DNA from: an uncultured Eubacterium sp.
GTDB lineage: Bacteria > Bacillota > Clostridia > Oscillospirales > Acutalibacteraceae
Assembly: GCA_934512155.1 (NCBI GenBank)
Contig: CAKSWS010000023.1
Span: 1-26,061 of the forward strand
Length of the DNA stretch: 26,061 nucleotides
Direction: 5' to 3'
Part shown: in pieces, positions 6,783 through 14,518 of the stretch
Numbering within the stretch: position 1 is the first letter of the stretch
Layout of the letters: every line of letters starts with the position of its first letter
Made by a program: the position numbers and the translations under genes
Notes under the pieces: generated by a model
Database searches by the model: none
What the model was told of the DNA's origin: nothing
What the model saw: the letters and a program-made list of their open reading frames with translations, nothing else

Positions 6783-7670
6783 TTAAAAATTAGTTTCGTT
6801 AATTTTGTTTACCAGTTTTTCTGTGGGAAAGTCGCAGTAAATTGTGCCGTAATAAAAATTTTTATTAAGCGGATATTTAAGAAATTCGTCGTTAATATAG
6901 TTTGCATTGTTTTTTGGCCCTTTTAATCCGCCTGCCGTGGAAAGGTAATTAATTATGTATTCGCCGTTAAATTTGCAGGCACTGTTTAGAAATGGCAAAA
7001 TGCATTCATTCCAACGAGGAATCGGTTTATATTTAAATCTGTCTTGCACAATGAATTTCATGCTGTGTTCGCCGCCTGTTGTAAGCGGCAACGGATGTGG
7101 TTCTGCAGTAACTTGTTCTTGCCATGCTGAAAAATCAATGCCTGTATTTTGCGGCGTATATTCATGTTTTTGTGTCATTTTACAGCGGCGTATTAAAATG
7201 ATTTTTCCTCTTGCCTCGCCTAATTGTGGTGCTCTGTTTTCCGCAAACCATTTGTTACGGTTGATTTCTAAATATTTGTTAAACAGCAGGTCAAAACATT
7301 CTTCGTTATTATTTCCGTAGTCGTTTTTGAATTGAAAAATAATTGTTTCGCTTGGGTTTTCATTTAAAAATTTATAGCAATAATCAAGCACCTTTTGCAA
7401 ATCCATTTGACCTGTTTTTCGGCTTTTTTCGGCAAATGTTTTTGCCATACCGTGCACCGTAACAAGTCTGCCGTTTTTAGATGCAACTCTTATATCCAAG
7501 GCACGAATGCCTAAATTCAATTGTTCGTATATGTTTTTATTTTGACATTGAAAAAAATGAGGAATTTGTACAAATTGTGTAACACAATCGTGAGTTCCGC
7601 ATAAATTCAGTTTAAAAACATCAATGTCGTTTGGTAAATTTTTCATCCAATTTTTACCGTTCAATTCCAT
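6783..7670 (-). CDS. Phosphatidylinositol-specific phospholipase C X-domain protein, no signal peptide
   Basis: A 295-residue protein of the bacterial PI-PLC family, which cleaves phosphatidylinositol or GPI-type phosphodiesters through cyclic inositol phosphate. The first catalytic histidine is in LCGTHD (H27), followed by the active-site arginine in ALDIR (R61) and the second histidine in TVHG (H73). This matches the H...R...H order of bacterial PI-PLCs. Length is close to Bacillus PI-PLC (about 300 mature residues). The N-terminus MELNGKNWMKNLPND has no signal peptide, so the protein seems cytoplasmic or exported by another route. ATG 7670 is chosen because GGGGTG ends 6 bases upstream; GTG 7679 and ATG 7676 are in-frame alternatives. 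The true substrate is uncertain. Confidence 0.85.
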   Translation of the reverse strand: MELNGKNWMKNLPNDIDVFKLNLCGTHDCVTQFVQIPHFFQCQNKNIYEQLNLGIRALDIRVASKNGRLVTVHGMAKTFAEKSRKTGQMDLQKVLDYCYKFLNENPSETIIFQFKNDYGNNNEECFDLLFNKYLEINRNKWFAENRAPQLGEARGKIILIRRCKMTQKHEYTPQNTGIDFSAWQEQVTAEPHPLPLTTGGEHSMKFIVQDRFKYKPIPRWNECILPFLNSACKFNGEYIINYLSTAGGLKGPKNNANYINDEFLKYPLNKNFYYGTIYCDFPTEKLVNKINETNF

Positions 7671-7688
7671 AAACATCACCCCAAAGCC

Positions 7689-7716
7689 ATTATATCATAA
7701 AAAAATAATACTTCAA
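7689..7716 (-). promoter_or_regulatory. Candidate promoter for the PI-PLC-like gene
   Basis: On the minus strand TTGAAG (complement of 7711-7716), a 16-base spacer and TATAAT (complement of 7689-7694). The predicted transcript start near 7682 would leave a leader of only about 12 bases before ATG 7670, beginning with the GGGG of the ribosome site, which is unusually short. Confidence 0.55.
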
Positions 7717-7906
7717 CAAAAACAGTAAACGATTGTTTCGCTTTTGCATTTATAATCGGCGGTGGCAAACTGTAATGAATTTGCTTTAAATTTGCCGAAT
7801 GGTTGTAACACGGAAACAGGTGAGAACGGCGGTGTTTTCAAGCATATGGTTAAACTGTAAACAAAATCTCAAAATCGGAATATTGTGTAAACGGATGTTT
7901 AGATAT
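7717..7906. other. Intergenic stretch with no recognised feature
   Basis: AT-rich DNA between the PI-PLC promoter and the terminator of the radical SAM gene. The short open frames here are chance readings without ribosome sites. I see no RNA gene, repeat or gene remnant. Confidence 0.6.
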
Positions 7907-7943
7907 AAAAAAGCACCCTTGTTTTCTTTGTAAAACAAGGGTG
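7907..7943 (-). terminator. Intrinsic terminator ending the ddl-to-radical-SAM operon
   Basis: CACCCTTGTTTT (7914-7925) pairs with AAAACAAGGGTG (7932-7943). On the minus strand the hairpin is followed by C and a run of T. It lies 11 bases beyond the stop at 7955. Confidence 0.9.
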
Positions 7944-7954
7944 TAATTGCTTTT

Positions 7955-9376
7955 TTAAAAGTCTTCGGGTTTGTAGTTTTCTTTGCCCTCGGGTGTATCT
8001 CGGTAATATTGGGTAAATGGTTTAAAACGTTGCTGTTCTTCCCAAATTTCTTTTGCTTTCGGTGCCCATTCTGCTGCATATTTGTCGCACTTTGCACACA
8101 GTGCTTCTGCAGTTTCTTCGTGCAGCATATTTGTTGATTTTGCGCCGCAGCGTTTTACCATTTTACGCAATGCCTGTGGATTTTCAAGCATTGGGCAGGG
8201 GAGAAGCATATTGTCGTTAAAAGGCTGACCGTGGTAGTATTCTTTAAACAACGGAGAGTTTAATGCTTCAAGAACAGACTTTTCTTTTAAGTTTGTGTTT
8301 GAATAGTGAATAAATACGCAAGGTTCTGCATATCCGTCGGAATTAACGTGAAAATAGTTTCTGCCGCCGGCAATACATCCGCCCACAAATTCAGCATCGT
8401 TTTGAAAATCAACAGTAAATATAGGCTTGCCTGTTTTGCTGTTTCTTTTTTCCCTTATGCTGCGGTAAACGTGTTCACGCTGTTCAGGTGTTAAAAGTAA
8501 ATCGGTGTCTGCGTCGTTGCCAACAGGCATATAGTGAAAATACCACATGTATTTTGCACCCAAGTCAATCATTTTATCGTAAAATTCATCGCTTGTAACG
8601 GCTTCACAGTTTTTTCTTGTGTAGCAAACAGAAGTGCCAAAAAGACAGCCGTGTTTTTTTAACATTTTCATTGCGTTAACGGTTTTTTGGTAAATTCCGT
8701 CGCCCCTTCTGTCGTCGTTAGTTTCTTCACTTCCTTCAATGGAAAGGGCAAGGGCAAAGTTGCCGCATTCAACTAAACTTTCGCAAAATGCGTCATCAAT
8801 CAGCGTGCTGTTTGTAAATGCCAAAAAAATGCAATCTTGGTTTTCTTTTGCCAAAGTTATTAAATCATTTTTTCTTATAAGCGGCTCGCCGCCTGTGTAC
8901 ATAAAAAAGTGGGTTCCAAGTGCTTTGCTTTCTTTAATGATTTTGCGCATTTCATCAAGGGTAAGGCTTGATTTATGACCATATTCGGCAGCCCAGCAGC
9001 CTTTGCATTTTAAATTGCAGGCAGATGTAGGGTCCATTAAAACAACCCAAGGAATGTTGCATTTTAATTTTTCTCGGTTTTTTCTTAATGTGGCTGTGCC
9101 GTCAAGCCCTGCGTCAATGGCAAAAGTTAACGCCGCCTTTGAAAAAACCTTTGGGTCAATGTCTTTTAATCCGTTAAAAAGGTAAGTGTGCCAAACATTG
9201 TTTTCGTCGGAAATAATTTCTATAGGCTTTGTAAATGTGCTTTCCGGATACATTGAGCCTGCAAATTTTTTTCCGATTTTAATAAGCTTAAGCATGTTTC
9301 TTTGTGGATTTTTATAAACATATTTAATTAATTGTTTCCCTATCGGATGAAGTAATTTGCTTCTTACTGATGCCAT
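7955..9376 (-). CDS. Radical SAM protein with Cys-rich (SPASM-like) C-terminus, substrate unknown
   Basis: A 473-residue enzyme. An N-terminal region of about 105 residues precedes the radical SAM core, which starts at WVVLMDPTSAC. The cluster motif is C120-NLK-C124-KG-C127, followed by WAAEYG, and the SAM motif is GGEP (162-165). The C-terminal third has cysteines in GGCIAGGRNYFHVNSDG, EPCVFIH, LPCPML, KRCGA and LCAKC, consistent with auxiliary Fe-S clusters of SPASM type. The family is widespread in Clostridia but I cannot name its reaction. A minus-strand AGAAAGG precedes ATG 9376, and the gene starts 14 bases after the argS stop, so it is the last gene of the ddl-murI-DUF1934-argS unit. 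A PqqD-like gene lies 1.2 kb away on the other strand; a functional link is only a guess. Confidence 0.85.
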   Translation of the reverse strand: MASVRSKLLHPIGKQLIKYVYKNPQRNMLKLIKIGKKFAGSMYPESTFTKPIEIISDENNVWHTYLFNGLKDIDPKVFSKAALTFAIDAGLDGTATLRKNREKLKCNIPWVVLMDPTSACNLKCKGCWAAEYGHKSSLTLDEMRKIIKESKALGTHFFMYTGGEPLIRKNDLITLAKENQDCIFLAFTNSTLIDDAFCESLVECGNFALALSIEGSEETNDDRRGDGIYQKTVNAMKMLKKHGCLFGTSVCYTRKNCEAVTSDEFYDKMIDLGAKYMWYFHYMPVGNDADTDLLLTPEQREHVYRSIREKRNSKTGKPIFTVDFQNDAEFVGGCIAGGRNYFHVNSDGYAEPCVFIHYSNTNLKEKSVLEALNSPLFKEYYHGQPFNDNMLLPCPMLENPQALRKMVKRCGAKSTNMLHEETAEALCAKCDKYAAEWAPKAKEIWEEQQRFKPFTQYYRDTPEGKENYKPEDF

Positions 9377-9390
9377 TTTTCGCCTTTCTT

Positions 9391-11079
9391 TTACATGGTT
9401 TCCGGAACGGAGATTTTAAGCATGGTTAATATGTTTTTAATAGTATCTTTAACAGCTGTGCAAAGGTAAAGTCTTGCCTGCATTAAGTTTTCATCTTCTG
9501 TCATAACCCTGTGGGCATTGTAAAATTTATGAAACAGTGTGGCAAGTTCAATAACATAGTGTGTAATTTTTGCCGGGTCATATGCTTTTGCGGAAGCAAT
9601 AATTTCGTCGGTAAGTCCTGCCAAATGAGCAATAAGTTCTTTTTCTTCGTTGGAATTAAGAAGTGCCAACTGGCTGTCTGTTGGAGTTTTCAGAGTAACG
9701 CCTTGGTCTTGCGCCTTTTTAAGAATAGAGCATATTCTTGCATGAGCATATTGAACATAGTAAACAGGGTTCTGGCTTGTTTCTTGCGCCGCAAGGTCAA
9801 GGTCAAAATCAAAGTGAGAGTTTGGCTCACGTAAATTAAAGAAAAATCTTGCAGCATCAATAGGCACTTCTTCAAGAAGTGTGGTTAATGTAATAGCTTT
9901 TCCGGAACGTTTTGAAAGTTTAATTGTTTCACCGTCTCTTACAAGCCTTACCATTTGCATAATAACGGCATCAAGCCTTGAAGCGTCAAGTCCCAGCGCA
10001 GTTAAAGCAGCTTTCATTCTCGGCACGTAACCGTGGTGGTCTGCACCCAAAACATCTATTGCTTTGTCATAGCCTCTTGTAACAAGTTTGTTATAATGAT
10101 ATGCAATATCGGGCACAATGTATGTGGGTAATCCGTTGGCACGAACAAGAACAATGTCTTTTTCATTTCCGAATTCCGACGCTTTAAACCAAAGCGCACC
10201 GTCTTGTTCATATGTTACACCCAGTTCGTCAAATTTATCAATAATTGCTTTAACAGAACCGTCGTTATGAAGTGTGCTTTCTTTAAACCATCTGTCATAT
10301 TTAATCCTGTATTCAAGCAAATCATGCTCTAATCCGGCAATGTTTTTGGGCAATGCAAAATCAACAAGGGCTTTTCTTCTTTCTTCGCTTGTTGATTCCA
10401 CAAATTTGTCGCCGTATTCTTTCGCAAAATTCTTTGCATGGTTTGTAATGTCTGCACCGTGGTATGCATCCTCAGGCATTTCAATTCCTTCTTTGTAAAT
10501 TTGAAGGTATCTTACTTCAAGTGAGGTTGCAAATTTTTCAATTTGGTTGCCGGCGTCGTTAATATAAAATTCCCTGTTGACTTCGTATCCTGCCCATTGT
10601 AAAACAGATGCAAGGCAGTCGCCTATTGCGCCGCCACGGGCGTTACCTATATGCATAGGTCCTGTTGGGTTTGCCGAAACAAATTCAACAAGCACTTTTT
10701 TGCCATTGCCGTAATCTGATTTACCGTAATTTTCACCTTTTGCCATAACATCTTTAATAATTTCGGAATAATATTGCTGTGAAAGGAAGAAGTTTAAAAA
10801 TCCCGGTCCGGCAATTTCAACTTTTTCAAATAAGGTGTCGGTTAAATCAAGGTTATTAACAATAATTTGAGCAATATCACGAGGCGATTTTTTAAATGCT
10901 TTTGCACTTGCAAGTGCCGCATTTGCCGAAAAATCACCGTTTGCGCTGTTTGCCGGCTTCTCAATGTTAAATCCCGGAATCGGCTCTGCCGGCAATGTTC
11001 CGTCGGCAACAGCTCTGCCAAGGGCATCCATAATTTTTTCTTTAAGTTGCTTTTGTGTTTCCTGAACTAATAAAGACAT
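9391..11079 (-). CDS. argS: Arginyl-tRNA synthetase
   Basis: A 562-residue class I aminoacyl-tRNA synthetase that charges tRNA-Arg. It has the N-terminal ArgRS additional domain, the HIGH-like motif in ANPTGPMHIGNARGG (HIGN at 143-146), the KMSKS-equivalent KLSKRSGK (387-394), and a C-terminal DALR anticodon-binding domain containing the QYAHARICSI helix. Length is normal. ATG 11079 is preceded only by a weak AGAGAAAA ribosome site. The 79-base gap upstream carries overlapping inverted repeats, described separately. DUF1934 (YwiB-type) lies upstream, an arrangement also known from Bacillus (ywiB-argS). No changes in key motifs. Confidence 0.97.
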   Translation of the reverse strand: MSLLVQETQKQLKEKIMDALGRAVADGTLPAEPIPGFNIEKPANSANGDFSANAALASAKAFKKSPRDIAQIIVNNLDLTDTLFEKVEIAGPGFLNFFLSQQYYSEIIKDVMAKGENYGKSDYGNGKKVLVEFVSANPTGPMHIGNARGGAIGDCLASVLQWAGYEVNREFYINDAGNQIEKFATSLEVRYLQIYKEGIEMPEDAYHGADITNHAKNFAKEYGDKFVESTSEERRKALVDFALPKNIAGLEHDLLEYRIKYDRWFKESTLHNDGSVKAIIDKFDELGVTYEQDGALWFKASEFGNEKDIVLVRANGLPTYIVPDIAYHYNKLVTRGYDKAIDVLGADHHGYVPRMKAALTALGLDASRLDAVIMQMVRLVRDGETIKLSKRSGKAITLTTLLEEVPIDAARFFFNLREPNSHFDFDLDLAAQETSQNPVYYVQYAHARICSILKKAQDQGVTLKTPTDSQLALLNSNEEKELIAHLAGLTDEIIASAKAYDPAKITHYVIELATLFHKFYNAHRVMTEDENLMQARLYLCTAVKDTIKNILTMLKISVPETM

Positions 11080-11086
11080 TTTTTCT

Positions 11087-11147
11087 CTACACAGCCTTTC
11101 CGGCTACAATAAAATTAATCCTGCTTTGTGTAGCCCTGCAAAACAGG
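11087..11147 (-). promoter_or_regulatory. Overlapping, mutually exclusive inverted repeats in the argS leader
   Basis: In the gap before argS, CTACACA (11087-11093) can pair with TGTGTAG (11127-11133), while GGCTACA (11102-11108) can pair with TGTAGCC (11129-11135). Both use 11129-11133, so only one can form at a time. A small CCTG/CAGG hairpin (11135-11147) sits beside them. There is no T tract, so it is not a terminator. It may influence argS translation, or be chance. Confidence 0.4.
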
Positions 11148-11158
11148 TGAAAATTTAG

Positions 11159-11593
11159 TTAATTGCTTTTTGTAACGGCGTATTCTATTTTAACCGAGTT
11201 TATTGATGAAACGGCGCCGTTAATATCAATATCATAATCAAAGTAAAAACTGCCTTCGTTTTCGCTTGTGTTAATTTCAATTTCCTTGCCGTAAATTCCC
11301 ATTAGAATATCGCCGTACGGCGTGGTGTAATTGCACAAATTTCTGCTTGCCTTTTCTATGGAAAGGCAGCTGCCGCCGTTGCTTGTGCTTCTTGTCATTT
11401 CAACAAAGGAACCGTCTTTTTGAATTCGCAGGTTAACTTTAACGGGTTTTGCGGGCGGTTCCGGCTGTTCATTGTACCTAATTATGTATGCTGCACCGTC
11501 ATCACGCATTGTGCCAACCGTTGTAAGTTCAATTTTATCTTTTTCGGCGTCAAATTGTTGAACGCCTGTTATGTTTAAAACAACCTTTTGCAT
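11159..11593 (-). CDS. DUF1934 (YwiB-type) beta-barrel protein
   Basis: A 144-residue protein of the DUF1934 family (PF09148), like YwiB of Bacillus subtilis, which is also encoded beside argS. The sequence alternates strand-like segments (VVLNITGVQQF, KVNLRIQKDGSFVEM, GSFYFDYDIDING) with the usual GDILMGIYGKEI segment, consistent with a lipocalin-like barrel. There is no signal peptide. Its function is not established. It starts 3 bases after the murI stop and is followed by argS, so it is part of the same operon. Confidence 0.85.
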   Translation of the reverse strand: MQKVVLNITGVQQFDAEKDKIELTTVGTMRDDGAAYIIRYNEQPEPPAKPVKVNLRIQKDGSFVEMTRSTSNGGSCLSIEKASRNLCNYTTPYGDILMGIYGKEIEINTSENEGSFYFDYDIDINGAVSSINSVKIEYAVTKSN

Positions 11594-11596
11594 ATT

Positions 11597-12412
11597 TTAT
11601 TCAGCCTTTGCTACTTCAACAACCGAAACGTTGTTTGAAATGTCAACTCCAAGCAAATTTTTTGCTATTGAAGAAAAGTTTTGCGCTTTGTCGGAAACAA
11701 AATATTTGATTGTTCCCGTTCTGTTTTCTTCGTTTTTAATATTTAAATTTTTAAGTGTTCGCTCTGCTTCAAGCGCAGCTTCGTACCCATTGTCTATTAA
11801 CGTTATTCCGTCGCCGCAAACACTTTGAATTATTGGTGCCAAATGGGGAAAATGTGTGCAGCCCAATATTATTGTGTCTGCCCCCTGTGCCAAAATAGGG
11901 TCAAGGTAACGCTTAATAATTTCACGTGAAATGGAATCGTCTTCATCTATCCAATTATTTTCAACCAGGGTAACAAGAACAGGGCAGGAAACGCCTAATA
12001 TTTCTGCGTTTGGTAAAAGCTTTTTAACTTCTTTTGAATATGCACCACTGTTAATTGTGGCTGCTGTTGCCATAATTCCTATTTTTCCGTTTTTTGTTGC
12101 TTTTGCCGCTTTTTTTGCCGCAGGTTTAACAACGCCTATAAACGGTTCTTTAAGATTTGATGTGGCGTTAACCGCAACGGAAGAAACTGTGCCGCATGCT
12201 GCTATAATAAGTTTGCAGTCAAATTGCTCTAAAAACGCAATGTCTTCCGACGCAAATTTTTCAATGGCTTTTGCACTTCGTGAACCGTAGGGAACACGCT
12301 GTGTGTCGCCAAAATAGATAATGTCTTCATTTGGCATTTTTTTTAAAACCGCTTTAACGGTGGATAAACCGCCAAGACCGGAGTCAAAAATTCCTATGGG
12401 TCTTTTGTCCAT
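11597..12412 (-). CDS. murI: Glutamate racemase
   Basis: A 271-residue cofactor-independent racemase making D-glutamate for peptidoglycan. The N-terminus PIGIFDSGLGGLSTV holds the catalytic D10-S11 pair. The two catalytic cysteines are C73 in IIAACGTVSS and C185 in ILGCTHFPHL. The first motif differs from the common ACNTA form: the residue after the cysteine is glycine instead of asparagine. The start codon overlaps the ddl stop in a TAATG arrangement, with AGAGGAGG upstream inside ddl, so translation should be coupled. Together with ddl it supplies D-amino acids for the cell wall. Confidence 0.95.
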   Translation of the reverse strand: MDKRPIGIFDSGLGGLSTVKAVLKKMPNEDIIYFGDTQRVPYGSRSAKAIEKFASEDIAFLEQFDCKLIIAACGTVSSVAVNATSNLKEPFIGVVKPAAKKAAKATKNGKIGIMATAATINSGAYSKEVKKLLPNAEILGVSCPVLVTLVENNWIDEDDSISREIIKRYLDPILAQGADTIILGCTHFPHLAPIIQSVCGDGITLIDNGYEAALEAERTLKNLNIKNEENRTGTIKYFVSDKAQNFSSIAKNLLGVDISNNVSVVEVAKAE

Positions 12413-13479
12413 TAAATTTTGCCTCCTCTTTCAATGGCAAGGTCTATAAGTTTGTCAATTAATTCGCTGTAAGAAACGCCCACTGCTTCAAAAAGCTTTG
12501 GGTACATACTGATAGGCGTTTGACCCGGAATGGTGTTTACTTCGTTTAATAAAACTTTTCCATTGTTTTTATCTACAAAAAAGTCAACTCTTGAAAGACC
12601 TTCGCATCCCAGTGCCTTGTATGCGTGCAAAGCAGCTTCTCTAACCTCATCACGTTTTTCTTTCGGCAGGTTTGCCGGAATAACTGTTTGTGATTGAGGG
12701 TTGTTGTATTTTGCGTCAAAATCATAAAAATCTGCGGCTGGCAAAACCTCGCCCACTTCTGCGGCAACAGGTTCATCGTTGCCCAAAACGGCACATTCAA
12801 CCTCAAATCCGTTTATAAATTCTTCAAGAATAACCTTTTTGTCTTCCGCAAAGGCAATTTCAAATCCTTTTTCAAGTTCTTCTTTGTTTGCTGCTTTTGA
12901 AATGCCTACAGACGAACCTGCGTTTGCAGGCTTAACAAAAATAGGGAATCCAAGCTTGTTTATTGCTTTTTCAATGCAATCGGCTTTGTTTTTTGTGTAG
13001 TCATATTTTGTGAAAGCACACCATTTTGCTTGGTTTATTCCCACAGCGTCGCAAACAGCGTTTGCAACTCCTTTGTCCATACAAACGCCGGATGATGTGG
13101 AATCACAGCCTACAAACGGAATTTGTGCAAGCTGAAGCAAGCCTTGCATTGTGCCGTCTTCGCCGTTTTTGCCGTGTAAAACAGGAAAAACAACATCTGT
13201 GTAAATTGTTTTTCCGTCTTCGGTAACTATGCCGTGTACCGAAGTGTCGGGGCTGATAAACGCTTTTTTAAGACTTTTGGATTCAAGCCATTTGTCCTCC
13301 GGCAAAAGATTAATGTCATCGTCAAACAAAAACCATTCGCCGTTTTTTGTAATGCCAAGCAAAACAATGTTATATTTTTCTTTATTTATATTTGAAATAA
13401 TTCCTTTTGCGGAAACAGTGCTTACATCATGTTCTGATGATACGCCGCCAAAAAGAATGGCAACTGTTTTTTTGCTCAT
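12412..13479 (-). CDS. ddl: D-alanine--D-alanine ligase
   Basis: A 355-residue ATP-grasp ligase that joins two D-alanines for peptidoglycan. FGGVSSEHDVS carries the conserved serine/glutamate near the N-terminus, GSSVGIS is the glycine/serine loop, and DFDAKYNN carries the tyrosine typical of D-Ala-D-Ala ligases (vancomycin-type D-Ala-D-Lac ligases lack it). EVNTIPGQTPISMYPKL holds the magnesium-binding Glu and Asn. The normal Ddl features argue for ordinary cell-wall synthesis, not glycopeptide resistance. GGAGG lies 10 bases before ATG 13479. It is the first gene of the operon ddl-murI-DUF1934-argS-radical SAM. Confidence 0.95.
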   Translation of the reverse strand: MSKKTVAILFGGVSSEHDVSTVSAKGIISNINKEKYNIVLLGITKNGEWFLFDDDINLLPEDKWLESKSLKKAFISPDTSVHGIVTEDGKTIYTDVVFPVLHGKNGEDGTMQGLLQLAQIPFVGCDSTSSGVCMDKGVANAVCDAVGINQAKWCAFTKYDYTKNKADCIEKAINKLGFPIFVKPANAGSSVGISKAANKEELEKGFEIAFAEDKKVILEEFINGFEVECAVLGNDEPVAAEVGEVLPAADFYDFDAKYNNPQSQTVIPANLPKEKRDEVREAALHAYKALGCEGLSRVDFFVDKNNGKVLLNEVNTIPGQTPISMYPKLFEAVGVSYSELIDKLIDLAIERGGKI

Positions 13480-13508
13480 TTACGGTTCGCCTCCAATGTA
13501 TTCGTAAT

Positions 13509-13537
13509 ATTGTATCATATTAAAATCATTAATTCAA
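13509..13537 (-). promoter_or_regulatory. Promoter of the ddl operon
   Basis: On the minus strand TTGAAT (complement of 13532-13537), a 17-base spacer and TACAAT (complement of 13509-13514). The start site would lie roughly 25 bases before ATG 13479. Confidence 0.7.
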
Positions 13538-13570
13538 CAGCATTATTAAGTTATATTTTAAAAATATATG

Positions 13571-13599
13571 ATGACAAACGGCAGTTTAGGTGTTATAAT
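13571..13599 (+). promoter_or_regulatory. Promoter for the 13664 gene cluster
   Basis: ATGACA (13571-13576, one mismatch to TTGACA), a 17-base spacer and TATAAT (13594-13599). It is divergent from the ddl promoter 34 bases away. Confidence 0.72.
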
Positions 13600-13663
13600 G
13601 TTAAAGACATTTTTATAAGTAAATTTTAGGAACATTTTTGTTTCGTTTTGTGGGAGATAAATT

Positions 13664-14503
13664 ATGGAATTATCACAGGCATATCAGCTTATTGAAAAAC
13701 AACTTGAGCCTACGGTTAAGGAATTGGGATTTTCAAAAATGAAAACAGAGGATTCCGTTATGGCATTTAAGGGAAACAAAGGAATTTTCCGTGTTAAGCA
13801 TGACGGAAGTTTAAATGTTTTAACCTTTGAATGTGCTTATGACGATAAGGGCGAAGATACGGAATTTAACACCATTTCAAAATCACTTTTTGATTTAAAT
13901 GTTGTGGATGAAAAAGATTGTAAATCCGCCGCAAATGAGGTTTCAGATGAAATTCGTTCTCTTTTTGCCACAAAGAAAAAAGTGGATTTGGACAAAGTTA
14001 AAATGCCTAAGGCAGTTTCAAAGTCAAAGGCTAAAAACGGTACTGTAAGCTACGATGTGGCTTCTCTTGCAAACCGTTTCGGCACACTTTATCCGCAGTT
14101 TAAGGATGATATTAAAAGAAACATGGTTGAATACGGTGAGTTTTTGCCGGAAGAATTTTTTACAACCATAGGTAATCCTTTTATTTTGGATATTATTCAA
14201 AACGGCACAGAACAGGAACAGAAAAAGCTGTTTAAGCTTCTCGGCGAAATTTATGAAGACGGCACAAATGAGGTGCAGGATGTTATCGGCGTAACGATTT
14301 TGGGCGAAATGAAAAATGACCCTAAAATGATGGCAGTTGCCGACAAATATATGACGGAATATATGGCAGGTCCCGTGCATGAAGTTAATAAACTTACTGC
14401 AAAAACAAACAGCAGGCTTATGAAAAAGCTTAAAAACCCACCTGCATATAAGCCGAAAAAGAAAAAATTTAACCCAATGGCAAACGCTTTGGGTCAGCAG
14501 TAA
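13664..14503 (+). CDS. Uncharacterised cytoplasmic protein with two regions and Lys-rich linker and tail
   Basis: A 279-residue protein I do not recognise. Residues 1-105 look like a small alpha/beta domain (helix ELSQAYQLIEKQLEPTVKEL, then strands such as SVMAFKGNKGIFRVKH). A lysine-rich linker follows (about 107-127). A mostly helical region begins YDVASLANRFGTLYPQFKDD and includes EYGEFLPEEFF. The tail is KPKKKKFNPMANALGQQ, strongly basic, which could bind nucleic acid or acidic surfaces. There is no signal peptide or membrane segment. GGGAGA precedes ATG 13664. It leads a cluster with the sortase-like gene 15 bases downstream, so a shared role at the envelope is possible but not shown. 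Confidence 0.75.
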   Translation: MELSQAYQLIEKQLEPTVKELGFSKMKTEDSVMAFKGNKGIFRVKHDGSLNVLTFECAYDDKGEDTEFNTISKSLFDLNVVDEKDCKSAANEVSDEIRSLFATKKKVDLDKVKMPKAVSKSKAKNGTVSYDVASLANRFGTLYPQFKDDIKRNMVEYGEFLPEEFFTTIGNPFILDIIQNGTEQEQKKLFKLLGEIYEDGTNEVQDVIGVTILGEMKNDPKMMAVADKYMTEYMAGPVHEVNKLTAKTNSRLMKKLKNPPAYKPKKKKFNPMANALGQQ

Positions 14504-14518
14504 GCGAAGTTTTTGTTG

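Noticed and set aside
7786..8097. Minus-strand open frame of 103 codons beside the radical SAM gene
   Set aside because: It overlaps the 3' end of that gene and its terminator, has no ribosome site and no recognisable composition.
9511..9834. Plus-strand 107-codon frame opposite argS
   Set aside because: A shadow of argS, with no ribosome site and no coherent protein features.
12412..13479. Possible vancomycin-type D-Ala-D-Lac ligase
   Set aside because: The tyrosine in DAKYNN and the overall motifs fit ordinary D-Ala-D-Ala ligase, and no vanH/vanX-like genes are adjacent.
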